Of a stretch of 64,000 nucleotides of DNA, positions 48,060-56,462 are shown piece by piece. The notes beneath the pieces were generated by a model. That model was not told the origin of the DNA. It searched no databases and saw only the letters and a list, made by a program, of their open reading frames with translations. Made by a program: the position numbers and the translations under genes. Where the stretch lies: the IMG/VR virus record IMGVR_UViG_3300024265_000030, positions 116,317 to 180,316 of that record. One strand, given 5' to 3'. Source of the stretch: a virus. The stretch's first letter is position 1, and every line of letters begins with the position of its first letter.

Positions 48060-48731
48060 ATGCCAGTCAAGATAAAAATTCCAACTTTAAAGTCATTAAA
48101 ACAGAATGCTAAAAGAACAGTTACTAAGTACTATGTTGAAGTTAATAAGCTGTTAAAGGAGTATGAGTCTAAAGATGCTCCTGCTTCAGCTAACCTGCAG
48201 TTTCATTTAGATAGGTTGATAAAAAGATACACAACGAAATCACTCGATACAATAGATAGTTACTTTAAACACAAAGGTACTGTCACTTGTCCTAAATGTA
48301 AGAAGAAGGTAGATACTGTTATTGTATCAAATTTTAGTACACGGTGTCCTTTCTGTGTTAATCTTAATTGGTTAGACCTCGTATCTACAGTAGGGAAAAC
48401 TCCGGAGGGGGCATCAAAAACAGTAGCTTTTTCTTGTCATATTAAAGACCCAAAACATAAAGAAAATAACATGGTTATTAAGGGCCCAAGACAATCACTA
48501 TTGTACTGGATATTAAATAAAATATCATTTGGAAAAATAAAAAAGAGGTATAGTCGGTTCGGTTATTTAAAAATATATGCTAACCCGGGTATATTAAAAA
48601 ACGCTAAGGAATTTGATAAAAAGTATTTAGTTGTAGTTGGCGCAACACCAAAAGAATTAATAGTAAAATATTTCGGGGACGTACAGATGACAGTAACAAA
48701 ACAGGTAGAAGATATGAAAAAGTCTAGGTAA
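48060..48731 (+). CDS. Zinc-ribbon protein, unknown (223 aa)
   Basis: ATG behind GGGAGGG. Basic and helical N-terminus (residues 1-65), then a CPKC/CPFC zinc knuckle pair at C77, C80, C96, C99. The remainder mixes strands with KRYSRFGYLKIYANPG. First gene after the strong promoter and the repeat. No family recognised; nucleic-acid binding is plausible because of charge and zinc ribbon. Confidence 0.65.
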   Translation: MPVKIKIPTLKSLKQNAKRTVTKYYVEVNKLLKEYESKDAPASANLQFHLDRLIKRYTTKSLDTIDSYFKHKGTVTCPKCKKKVDTVIVSNFSTRCPFCVNLNWLDLVSTVGKTPEGASKTVAFSCHIKDPKHKENNMVIKGPRQSLLYWILNKISFGKIKKRYSRFGYLKIYANPGILKNAKEFDKKYLVVVGATPKELIVKYFGDVQMTVTKQVEDMKKSR

Positions 48732-48736
48732 GAGTA

Positions 48737-51178
48737 ATGCCGGAGATTACTCTAACTGTTGATAATTTAATTCGTATCCCATTTCTTTTATCAGATCAAT
48801 TAATTTCTATGATCAAAAAACGATTTACAAAAAGAAATCCTGTTTATGATCTGCAGCTTGCGATGGCGTATGGTAAGCCTACGAAAGTGACAGTCCCCAA
48901 AATAATTATATCGTGGTGTGAAAACGAGAAATATTTAATGATACCCAGGGGGACAGGTAAGTATGTGCGGAACTTGTTAGAAGAACACGACTATACTGTC
49001 CATATAAATGATCAAAGGGTATACACTACTAAATTCATAAAGTTTTATCCTAAGCCAGGGTGGGATCTGAGATCTCATCAGAAAGAAGCGAGAGATGTTT
49101 TAAATAGCCATGAGCAAGGAGTCCTGGAGAGCCCGTGCGGCGGAGGAAAAACGTTATCCATGATAATGAATATAGCAGATAAGCGGCAGCCTAGTATTAT
49201 TATAATGCATAAGAAAGATCTGATAAAACAGTGGATGAATGAAATTAACGATAAGTTTATTTTAGAGGAAGGCGCTATAGGTACTATTGCAGAGGGTATT
49301 TTTAACCCACAGGTTATAACGCTGGCCTTAGTTCAAACTATGATTAATTTAACCCAGCAACAGTGGGCGCGTATACAAACAATTTTTGGGATGGTTGTTG
49401 TCGAGGAATGTTATGTTGAAGGATCTCGTGTTACCATGAGGGACGGTACATCAAAGACTATTGAAAATGTACATAACGGGGACAGAGTATATCTAGGTGG
49501 AAAAGTAAGTAATTACTTTAGCAGAGAAGCAGAGGGTTATTACTATATACGAACAAGCATAGGGCCCTTAAATTGTACAGAGAATAATGTATGTAAGGTT
49601 GTACAAAGACAGAGAGATAAAAAAAATAACCAATATTACGCTTTTGATCCAAAGACTGATATACGAGATAAATTAGCGAGGGACATTAAAAAAGGGGATT
49701 TATTTTATACACCTGTTTGGTACGATTTTCACGGTATGCTTGGATGCCGTGGTAATTTTCCTGCACTCCTAGCAGCTATTTTAGCAGACGGTAGTATTTC
49801 TAAGTGTAGAATTAGGATTGAGGTTGTTAAAGAACGGAAAGTATTAGCGTTTAAAAAGTTATTTAAAAAATGGAAATTTCGTTTTAACCCAAAGAAAAAA
49901 TCGTATATTTGGTGGATAAATAGTAAAGACGAAGATTATTATAGAATAAAAAAAGAGATACCCTTTGTTGGTAAAAAATCGGATAAGATATTTATTCCTG
50001 AATGCATTTATGAGGGTAACCTTGTTGTTAAGTATAAGTTTTTACAAATGCTTATACTTTGTGACGGTCACATATATCCTAACTGTGTAGATTACTACAC
50101 TACATCTTATCGGTTTGTTTATGATTTATTATTATTACTTAAACAGGTTGGTATTTACGCCACGGTTATAATGTGTAAAAAAAAGAAACAGTTTCACAAT
50201 ACTAGGTATAGTGTACGAATCGCAGGAAAATTAAATCTTGAGAAATTAAATAACATGCATAGAGCAGGGTATACTTTTAAAGAAAGGGATGTATGTAATC
50301 AAGGATATTCGATTGACTACGATTACCATCATGTAAAAGTTCTTGATATAAAGTGGGTTAATAAAAAAGTTATGGTTTATGATTTTACTACTGAAACTCA
50401 CCAGATAGTTGTTAACCATATGATTCATAAAAACTGTCACCATACACCGGCTGAAACATTTTTATATTGTGTAAATAAATTTCCTGCTAGGTTCAAGTAT
50501 GGCGCGACAGCTACGCCCACCAGGAAAGATCATCTGGATTTTCTTTTGTTCGATTTTGTAGGTGACATCTTATATTGTATCCCTGATATAGAATTAGAGG
50601 CGCGAGGGATTACTATGAAAGCTCAAGTTCAAAGAGTTATAACAGAATATTTTTATGACTATACAGGCCCCCATTGTTGGGTTTTTATGGTTACAGAAAT
50701 TACTAAGGATGAGGATAGAAACGAAATAATTATTCAGACAGTAGCCGAAGATGTTAAGCAGGGAAACTTTGCGCTTGTGCTGTCTGATAGAATAAAACAC
50801 TGTAAATACTTAGCTGAAAGACTATCTGCATATAATGTTACAGTAAGATTATTAATCGGTGATAAAAGTACTGAGGAAAGGGAAACAATACGCCAGGAAT
50901 GTTTACGCGGGGAAGTAGATGTACTCATAGGCACTACAGTAGCTGATGAAGGAATGGATATACCTAACTTAAATTCACTACATTTAACCTGTCCCTCAAA
51001 TAATGAGGGTAAATTAAAACAAAGATGTGGTAGGGTTAAGCGCAGTATAGCTAATAAAGATATGCCTACTATTTATGACTATGTAGATCATAACATAGAT
51101 AAATGTTGTAAGATATGGTGGAATAGAGAAAAGTGGTATATGAAATGGGATTTTAAACTATTATATACGGAGGGTTAA
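48737..51178 (+). CDS. SF2 DNA helicase with intein (UvsW/XPB-like)
   Basis: The extein halves total 471 aa. LRSHQKEARDVL and ESPCGGGKT (Walker A, near residue 131) precede motif II, which reads VVVEE then CHH after intein removal. Then KYGATATPTRKD (motif III), VRLLIGDKSTEERE, LIGTTVADEGMDIP (motif V) and KQRCGRVKRS (motif VI). Such helicases act in branch migration, replication restart and repair. The 342-residue intein sits exactly within motif II, so the protein should be inactive until splicing. Confidence 0.85.
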   Translation: MPEITLTVDNLIRIPFLLSDQLISMIKKRFTKRNPVYDLQLAMAYGKPTKVTVPKIIISWCENEKYLMIPRGTGKYVRNLLEEHDYTVHINDQRVYTTKFIKFYPKPGWDLRSHQKEARDVLNSHEQGVLESPCGGGKTLSMIMNIADKRQPSIIIMHKKDLIKQWMNEINDKFILEEGAIGTIAEGIFNPQVITLALVQTMINLTQQQWARIQTIFGMVVVEECYVEGSRVTMRDGTSKTIENVHNGDRVYLGGKVSNYFSREAEGYYYIRTSIGPLNCTENNVCKVVQRQRDKKNNQYYAFDPKTDIRDKLARDIKKGDLFYTPVWYDFHGMLGCRGNFPALLAAILADGSISKCRIRIEVVKERKVLAFKKLFKKWKFRFNPKKKSYIWWINSKDEDYYRIKKEIPFVGKKSDKIFIPECIYEGNLVVKYKFLQMLILCDGHIYPNCVDYYTTSYRFVYDLLLLLKQVGIYATVIMCKKKKQFHNTRYSVRIAGKLNLEKLNNMHRAGYTFKERDVCNQGYSIDYDYHHVKVLDIKWVNKKVMVYDFTTETHQIVVNHMIHKNCHHTPAETFLYCVNKFPARFKYGATATPTRKDHLDFLLFDFVGDILYCIPDIELEARGITMKAQVQRVITEYFYDYTGPHCWVFMVTEITKDEDRNEIIIQTVAEDVKQGNFALVLSDRIKHCKYLAERLSAYNVTVRLLIGDKSTEERETIRQECLRGEVDVLIGTTVADEGMDIPNLNSLHLTCPSNNEGKLKQRCGRVKRSIANKDMPTIYDYVDHNIDKCCKIWWNREKWYMKWDFKLLYTEG
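49409..50434 (+). other. Intein with LAGLIDADG homing endonuclease
   Basis: Residues 225-566 of the helicase. It starts with Cys (CYVEGSRVTMRDG), ends MIHKN, and is followed by the extein Cys (CHH). LLAAILADGSI (near residue 342) and LQMLILCDGHIY (near 435) are two LAGLIDADG-type motifs, so it is a self-mobile intein. Near the C-terminus VYDFTTETHQIVVN matches block F. Two features are atypical: block B reads CTENN, with Asn where His is usual, and the penultimate residue is Lys rather than His. Splicing is likely but not certain. Confidence 0.85.
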
Positions 51179-51181
51179 TAC

Positions 51182-52237
51182 ATGGATACAGAAGAACTTA
51201 AAGATATGCAGATATACATACCGGATGATAACAGTTCTAAACTAGAAGCTGTACTTTTCGGCTTGAGATTTGTAGATGGCCTTGATTCTTTAGATAGGGA
51301 TATTTTTAACTTAATTATAGGTACCCATAAGCGAAATACTTACCAAGGGCTTGACATGGAACTACTAATGGCTTTTACGCGTAGGTCTGAGCGTAGAGTC
51401 CGTGAAAGAATAAGGAGATTAATTAATTTTAAATTAATAATAAAAAAGAAAGAAGGAAATAGACATTTTTATAGATTTGATTTAAATCCAATAAGAAAAT
51501 TGGCCTGTACTTCAAACTTATGGGGTGTATACAAGGACTCCTTTAGTAATACCTACACACCTCCGCCTATTACATTTAGTACTGAAACTGAAGAGGAGGT
51601 AGAAGCTGCAGAGAAAATGGGTAAGGATGCTCAGGCTGTTAGAATTAAGCGCACAAAGAATTTAAATGAGATAAAAAAAAGTAATGAGGTAGATAGGGAG
51701 CGGTGCATCACTGCTTTTTACAAAGAATTAAACGAGAATTGTTTGAGGAAGTTTCTTAGCTTATACTTTTTTTTGCAGTTTAAAGAGTACGGGGAAGCTT
51801 TATATAAATTTGTTTTAAAGATAAGGGATTTAAAGAATCCGCATTTAGTAGATATAAAACAGTTCGAAGATACGTTAAGTGCATTTATTAAAATTGTTGA
51901 AGACGGTTCTCTTTTTAAAGGTAAAGGGAGAAATGTTTTTTATAAACGTGGCGTGCTTATGAAATATTTTAAGAATATTCAGCGGCCTAAATTTGCCAGC
52001 TGTATTAAAGGTGTTAGTAATGAGTTAGCAGACAAGTTAGCTTCTATGGATGGATTTAAGGAAAGAGCGATAGCTATATTTAAAGCAGTTAAAAATATTA
52101 AGTATCCGTATAAAGATAAATTGTGGTATGTTATTGATACTAATGGTTCTCCTTATCTCCCTGCACCGTATAGAGAAGATCATTTATATGCCAGCTACCC
52201 TATCTACAACGAAGCAAAATATAAAGATAAAAAATGA
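51182..52237 (+). CDS. Winged-helix protein of the replication block (351 aa)
   Basis: ATG behind GGAGGG. Residues about 35-105 look like a winged helix: LDRDIFNLIIGTHKRN, MELLMAFTRRSERRVRERIRRLINFKLI, then HFYRFDLN as the wing. The rest is helical with no known family. It sits between helicase and resolvase genes, so a replication initiator or regulator is possible. I can support DNA binding by pattern only. Confidence 0.6.
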   Translation: MDTEELKDMQIYIPDDNSSKLEAVLFGLRFVDGLDSLDRDIFNLIIGTHKRNTYQGLDMELLMAFTRRSERRVRERIRRLINFKLIIKKKEGNRHFYRFDLNPIRKLACTSNLWGVYKDSFSNTYTPPPITFSTETEEEVEAAEKMGKDAQAVRIKRTKNLNEIKKSNEVDRERCITAFYKELNENCLRKFLSLYFFLQFKEYGEALYKFVLKIRDLKNPHLVDIKQFEDTLSAFIKIVEDGSLFKGKGRNVFYKRGVLMKYFKNIQRPKFASCIKGVSNELADKLASMDGFKERAIAIFKAVKNIKYPYKDKLWYVIDTNGSPYLPAPYREDHLYASYPIYNEAKYKDKK

Positions 52238-52854
52238 GGAAAGTTATACTAGGTTTAGATCCCGGGTATGAGGGTGGTATGAGTGTGATAGATTATGCGG
52301 GGAATATAATTGAGAGTAGGCCAATGCCCTTGATTAAAACATTTAAAGACTACAAGGAGAGAAAGAATAAAAAAACAGGGAAAATACACCTGATTAAGCG
52401 ATATAATAAAGAAATAGATATATACGCAATAGCATACATCGTTAGATTATGTTGTGATGGTTCTACTTCGGATGTCTGGTATAACTATGTTATAGCGTTT
52501 ATAGAGCATGTTCATGCTATGCCAAAACAGGGCACTACGTCAATGTTTAATTTTGGTGAGGGATACGGGGAACTAAAAGGGTTCCTAAAAGTTTTACCTA
52601 TTGAGTTTTATAAAGTCTCACCTACTAAATGGAAGAATTATTTCTTTAAGACAGGCTATGATAAAAAGAGAAAACGTGCTATATACAGTATTTGTCTAGC
52701 TGATAAAAAGGCTGTTGCTATGTATGCTAAATCTGTAACAGGATTCCACTTTAAAACTAGTGACACAAGTACTATTCTTAATGACGGTATGGCAGAGAGT
52801 TATTTACTAGCAGAATACGGAAGGAGAAATTTAGATGAATATACCTCTAAGTAA
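52234..52854 (+). CDS. RuvC-like Holliday junction resolvase
   Basis: ATGA-coupled. LGLDPGYEGGMSVID gives the first catalytic Asp and Gly-rich strand of an RNase H fold, FIEHVHAMPKQGTTSMFNFG gives the second acidic residue (IEHVH) and the family Gln-Gly-x3-Phe segment, KVSPTKWKNYF is the conserved KxxW region, and LNDGMAESYLLAEYG supplies the last acidic residues (DGxAEA-type). It resolves branched DNA before packaging. 206 aa fits. Confidence 0.85.
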   Translation: MRKVILGLDPGYEGGMSVIDYAGNIIESRPMPLIKTFKDYKERKNKKTGKIHLIKRYNKEIDIYAIAYIVRLCCDGSTSDVWYNYVIAFIEHVHAMPKQGTTSMFNFGEGYGELKGFLKVLPIEFYKVSPTKWKNYFFKTGYDKKRKRAIYSICLADKKAVAMYAKSVTGFHFKTSDTSTILNDGMAESYLLAEYGRRNLDEYTSK

Positions 52855-53563
52855 AAAGTTTAAGCCGTGTGGTAAGTGCAATAAAGGATATGTTTTTAGA
52901 GGGGAAATGGCTGTTTATTGTGATTGCCTTAGAGAATATGAAAAGAAAGATAGTATACGAAGGATGGCTGGTTATACTAACTTACCTTTGGATTATCTGG
53001 ATTGTGAAATAAATAATTTTGAGGTATTGAGTAACGCTGCAGTTAATTTTGACTCTTTTACTAAGGTAAAACAATTTGTAAGTAGACTGGACTACCATTT
53101 AGAGGAGGGGCATGGTTTAGTTTTAATGGGGAATAATAATTGTGGTAAAACTCATATAGCAACAGCTATTCAGAAATTAACTTTTAGTAAATATACATCT
53201 CATTTTATACTAGCCGCTTCTTATATAAATTTAATAACAAAATCGTGGGCAACAAAAGATATAGAGGATATAGACGATATTGATAATATTAGAACAGTTG
53301 AGTTATTAGTTTTAGATGACTTAGATAAAGCTGTATTATCAGCAGCACCGTTCAAAAAAGAAGTTTTAGATGAATTACTAAGAACCAGAATAAGTAATAG
53401 AAGATCAACAATTATAACTACCAATCTACCAACCGAAGATGCAATAAAGGGTTTTCTAGAGTATCATATGTTTTCTTTATTAAAAAGAAAGAGTTACTTT
53501 TTAACGTTTGAAGGTGAATATACAGATACGATTGTAAATAATTTAGATAAGGATCTTACATGA
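52835..53563 (+). CDS. DnaC-like helicase loader (AAA+ ATPase)
   Basis: Begins inside the resolvase gene behind AAGGAG. CGKC and CDC near residues 12-31 could bind zinc, a known DnaC feature. LMGNNNCGKTHIATAI is Walker A (near residue 98), ELLVLDDLDK is Walker B (near 155), IITTNL is sensor 1. It would load the DnaB-like helicase encoded next. IstB-type loaders look alike, but context supports DnaC. Confidence 0.85.
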   Translation: MNIPLSKKFKPCGKCNKGYVFRGEMAVYCDCLREYEKKDSIRRMAGYTNLPLDYLDCEINNFEVLSNAAVNFDSFTKVKQFVSRLDYHLEEGHGLVLMGNNNCGKTHIATAIQKLTFSKYTSHFILAASYINLITKSWATKDIEDIDDIDNIRTVELLVLDDLDKAVLSAAPFKKEVLDELLRTRISNRRSTIITTNLPTEDAIKGFLEYHMFSLLKRKSYFLTFEGEYTDTIVNNLDKDLT

Positions 53564-55128
53564 GTGAAATTCCAGCTATACCATTAACCCCGGAAAGACT
53601 GAATGAGAAGGTACTCCTGGGATCATTATTAGTAAATGAAGATATAAGAAATGATTTTGCATTTGATATTTCTCCTGAGGATTTTATTGATCCTGATCAT
53701 GCGTGTTTTGCTTATGCTATCAGTTATGCTCATGGTAATAATATCACAGTGACAACTGATTCTATATTCGAATTATCTACTAAGTATAATAATAAAGTTG
53801 AAATAATGTATGACACTTTGTTACATTTAGTTAAGATAGGAAATGAACAAAATATAAATGCTACCTCCTTTAAATATTATTTAGAAAGAGTGAGGTGTAG
53901 GACATTAGCGGTAGCAGTTAAATTGGAGTACGGTGATAAGTTTATAGTGTTATTAAAAAATCCGGATGCAAAATATTCTGATATTATTACATCTATTGAG
54001 AGTATGCGGGATAAGTTTATCACATCTAAGATAGGAAACGACGAAGGTTATAAATCTTTAAAGATGTATGAGGCAGCATGGAGGGCTGAATTTGAAATAA
54101 GAAAAAAGGGACGGACTTTTTCTCCTTCAGGTTATCCTCATCTTGATTACTTTTTAACTGAGGGTTTTGCTATGGGTAAAGTATCTGTAGTCGCAGGACG
54201 GCCAGGTAGTGGTAAAAGCTCCTTCGTTTGTAATATAATGGATCGTATCTCTATTATGTCAACTACTGTAAGTATGAGTAATGTTATAGGAGGACCGCCG
54301 ATAAGTCCCTTTATTCTTAGTAGGCCTATTCCTTGTGCTCTATGTGCTTTAGAAATGAATAGTATAGGTACTATAGATAGGTTATTGGCGATAAGAACAA
54401 GATTACCTTTAATAGATATTATAAGAAACCCTAGTTACCTGAATAAGGATGAGCTAAAGACAATTGATACTTTTGTGACTGATTTTGCTGATAATCGTTA
54501 TTTGTATATAGATGATACTCCTCAGCAGAATATTGATATACTAGCTCAAAGAATAACTAGATTAAAGAAAAAGATAAATAGTGAAGAGCTGATTGTTTTT
54601 GTAGATCTATTCGGTAAATTAGAGGATATGAATGAAAATATAGCGACTACTACTGCGGCAGCTTATGAGAGTACCTTAAGAAAGATTCAGATATTAGCTA
54701 GGGATCTGAATGTTCATTTTTGTTTAGTTGCTCAGATTGGTAGAAAAGCAGAGGCAGTGAGGGATAAAGCTAAGAAAAATAAAGTGATAAACAATCGACC
54801 TGCTATGCGTCACTTAAAGAACTCTGGTGCATTTGAGGAAGTAGCAGATCTTATTTTGTTATTATATAGACAAAAATATTATCAACCAGACTTAACTACA
54901 GATATTTGTGAGGTAAACATCGCTAAACAAAGGCAGGGAGTAGGGGGTAAGGTAGTTAACTTATTGTTTGACGGAATAACAACTACACTACATTCAACAA
55001 ATGAGCGTTTAGTGGAGCAAGAGGCGCTTAATTTAAATATAGTAACAGAGAGGGATTTTAGTAATGAAGATAAGTATTTATACTATTCAGGATTTGATAG
55101 AGAGGAAAAAGAGAAGTTAAATGGCTAA
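53560..55128 (+). CDS. DnaB-like replicative helicase
   Basis: ATGA overlap. Residues 1-150 match the DnaB N-terminal helical domain (NEKVLLGSLLVNEDIR). The C-terminal RecA fold has VVAGRPGSGKSSF (Walker A near 215), CALEMNSIGTIDRLLA (motif H1a), VFVDLFGKL (Walker B) and LVAQIGRKAE (arginine/Gln region). About 20 extra residues lie between Walker A and H1a, after SIMSTTVSMS. Hexameric 5'-3' helicase of the fork. Confidence 0.9.
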   Translation: MSEIPAIPLTPERLNEKVLLGSLLVNEDIRNDFAFDISPEDFIDPDHACFAYAISYAHGNNITVTTDSIFELSTKYNNKVEIMYDTLLHLVKIGNEQNINATSFKYYLERVRCRTLAVAVKLEYGDKFIVLLKNPDAKYSDIITSIESMRDKFITSKIGNDEGYKSLKMYEAAWRAEFEIRKKGRTFSPSGYPHLDYFLTEGFAMGKVSVVAGRPGSGKSSFVCNIMDRISIMSTTVSMSNVIGGPPISPFILSRPIPCALCALEMNSIGTIDRLLAIRTRLPLIDIIRNPSYLNKDELKTIDTFVTDFADNRYLYIDDTPQQNIDILAQRITRLKKKINSEELIVFVDLFGKLEDMNENIATTTAAAYESTLRKIQILARDLNVHFCLVAQIGRKAEAVRDKAKKNKVINNRPAMRHLKNSGAFEEVADLILLLYRQKYYQPDLTTDICEVNIAKQRQGVGGKVVNLLFDGITTTLHSTNERLVEQEALNLNIVTERDFSNEDKYLYYSGFDREEKEKLNG

Positions 55129-56092
55129 TGTTCCTTATAGTATTTTAATTAAGTATGTAGATATCGGTGCTGTTATAAATGCTTTAGAGATAGAAGTATC
55201 TAAGATTACCGGTAGATCTATTATATGTCAGTGTATTATGCCGAAGCATAGAGATTCTACACCATCAATGCATATAGACAAAAAGACTGGTATTTACTAT
55301 TGTTTTGGATGTAGGGAGAAGGGTACTCTACTAAAAGCTATTACCATAGTAAACGGTATGGAATACCCTGAAAATAAACTATATCTGGAAAGTTTTTCTA
55401 ACATACATAATATTTCGATGAGGGATATTATTGACGATATAGATAGAGATAAAGAACCTGATGCTGAGCAATCCGATGTCTTAGTTAAAGGTTACAGGAG
55501 AAATTATTCTGCTGAGAGTATAAATACAAAGCCCGTCTACTACCCTATGGGTACTGATTCTTGGTCAGCAGAAGTTTATGAATGGTGCGAGAGGGCGTTA
55601 ATTAAATATAACATTGTTAAACCATATTTTAATTTAGGGTACTGTAGGGTAGGTAAGTATAAAGATAGAATTATTATCCCTGTATGGTTTAAAGGTAAAT
55701 TAGTAGATTTCCAAGCAAGAGCTGTTAATAAAGAGACAGAGCCTAAAGATTTGTTTATATATGGTATACCTGTGGGTGTATTTCTATTTAATTATGATAA
55801 TATTAATTGGGATTATGCTGTATGTATCGTAGAGGGGGCTGTTGATGTATTGCGTTTATGGCCTTACTCTACTAACTGTGTTGCTGCTTTAGGATCTTAT
55901 CTGTGTGAACCTCAGGCAGAGTTATTAAAGAGAAGTAAAAGTCTGATTACCTTACCTGATAATGATATGGGCGGTCTCAGCTTATTGAATTCTATTAAAT
56001 CTCAGCTGAACGGTATGGAACTATGGCTTAGGTATTTTGATAAGAAAGACATACCAAATTTATTAAAAAAGGTGGTGAAGGTAAATGGATAA
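55121..56092 (+). CDS. DnaG-like primase
   Basis: Overlaps the DnaB gene by eight bases. A CHC2-like zinc finger lies near residues 35-67 (CQCIMPKHRDSTPSM, then YYCFGCREKG). The Toprim core near residues 225-300 has CIVEGAVDVLRLWP with the catalytic Glu and TLPDNDMGGL with the DxD pair. At 323 aa it lacks the long C-terminal helicase-binding domain of bacterial DnaG. Makes RNA primers for the fork. Confidence 0.85.
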   Translation: MANVPYSILIKYVDIGAVINALEIEVSKITGRSIICQCIMPKHRDSTPSMHIDKKTGIYYCFGCREKGTLLKAITIVNGMEYPENKLYLESFSNIHNISMRDIIDDIDRDKEPDAEQSDVLVKGYRRNYSAESINTKPVYYPMGTDSWSAEVYEWCERALIKYNIVKPYFNLGYCRVGKYKDRIIIPVWFKGKLVDFQARAVNKETEPKDLFIYGIPVGVFLFNYDNINWDYAVCIVEGAVDVLRLWPYSTNCVAALGSYLCEPQAELLKRSKSLITLPDNDMGGLSLLNSIKSQLNGMELWLRYFDKKDIPNLLKKVVKVNG

Positions 56093-56462
56093 TCTAGTTT
56101 TAAACCCGTGGATATATAAAGCAACATATATATCAAACTACGATGGTGATACCATTCGATTTTTAAGAGATTGTGGCTGCAATGTTTTCCACACTGTTAC
56201 TGTAAGGCTGTGGGGGATTGATACTCCCGAGTTAAGAAGTAAGGATATTATTGAAAAAGAAAAAGCGTATGAAGCTCGTGATGTAGTTAAAAAGATACTT
56301 ACTGAAGCTAACTGTATCTATATTGAAACTATAAAGGGTAAAAAGGGTAAATACGGTAGATACATAGCGAACATATGGTACGCAGAGAAAAAGCTTGGTG
56401 AGTTATTTTGTTTAAATGAAGAGCTAGTTAATAGAGGCTTAGCTGTATACAGGGAGTACTGA
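56085..56462 (+). CDS. Micrococcal-type nuclease (SNase domain)
   Basis: Overlaps the primase gene. The motifs are complete: SNYDGDTIRF with the metal Asp, VRLWGIDTPEL with Arg, Asp, Thr and Glu, and GKYGRYIANIW with the second Arg. LNEELVNRGLAVYREY is the closing helix. It cuts DNA or RNA with Ca2+. 125 aa with no signal peptide, so cytoplasmic. It contrasts with the degenerate protein at 33154. Confidence 0.85.
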   Translation: MDNLVLNPWIYKATYISNYDGDTIRFLRDCGCNVFHTVTVRLWGIDTPELRSKDIIEKEKAYEARDVVKKILTEANCIYIETIKGKKGKYGRYIANIWYAEKKLGELFCLNEELVNRGLAVYREY

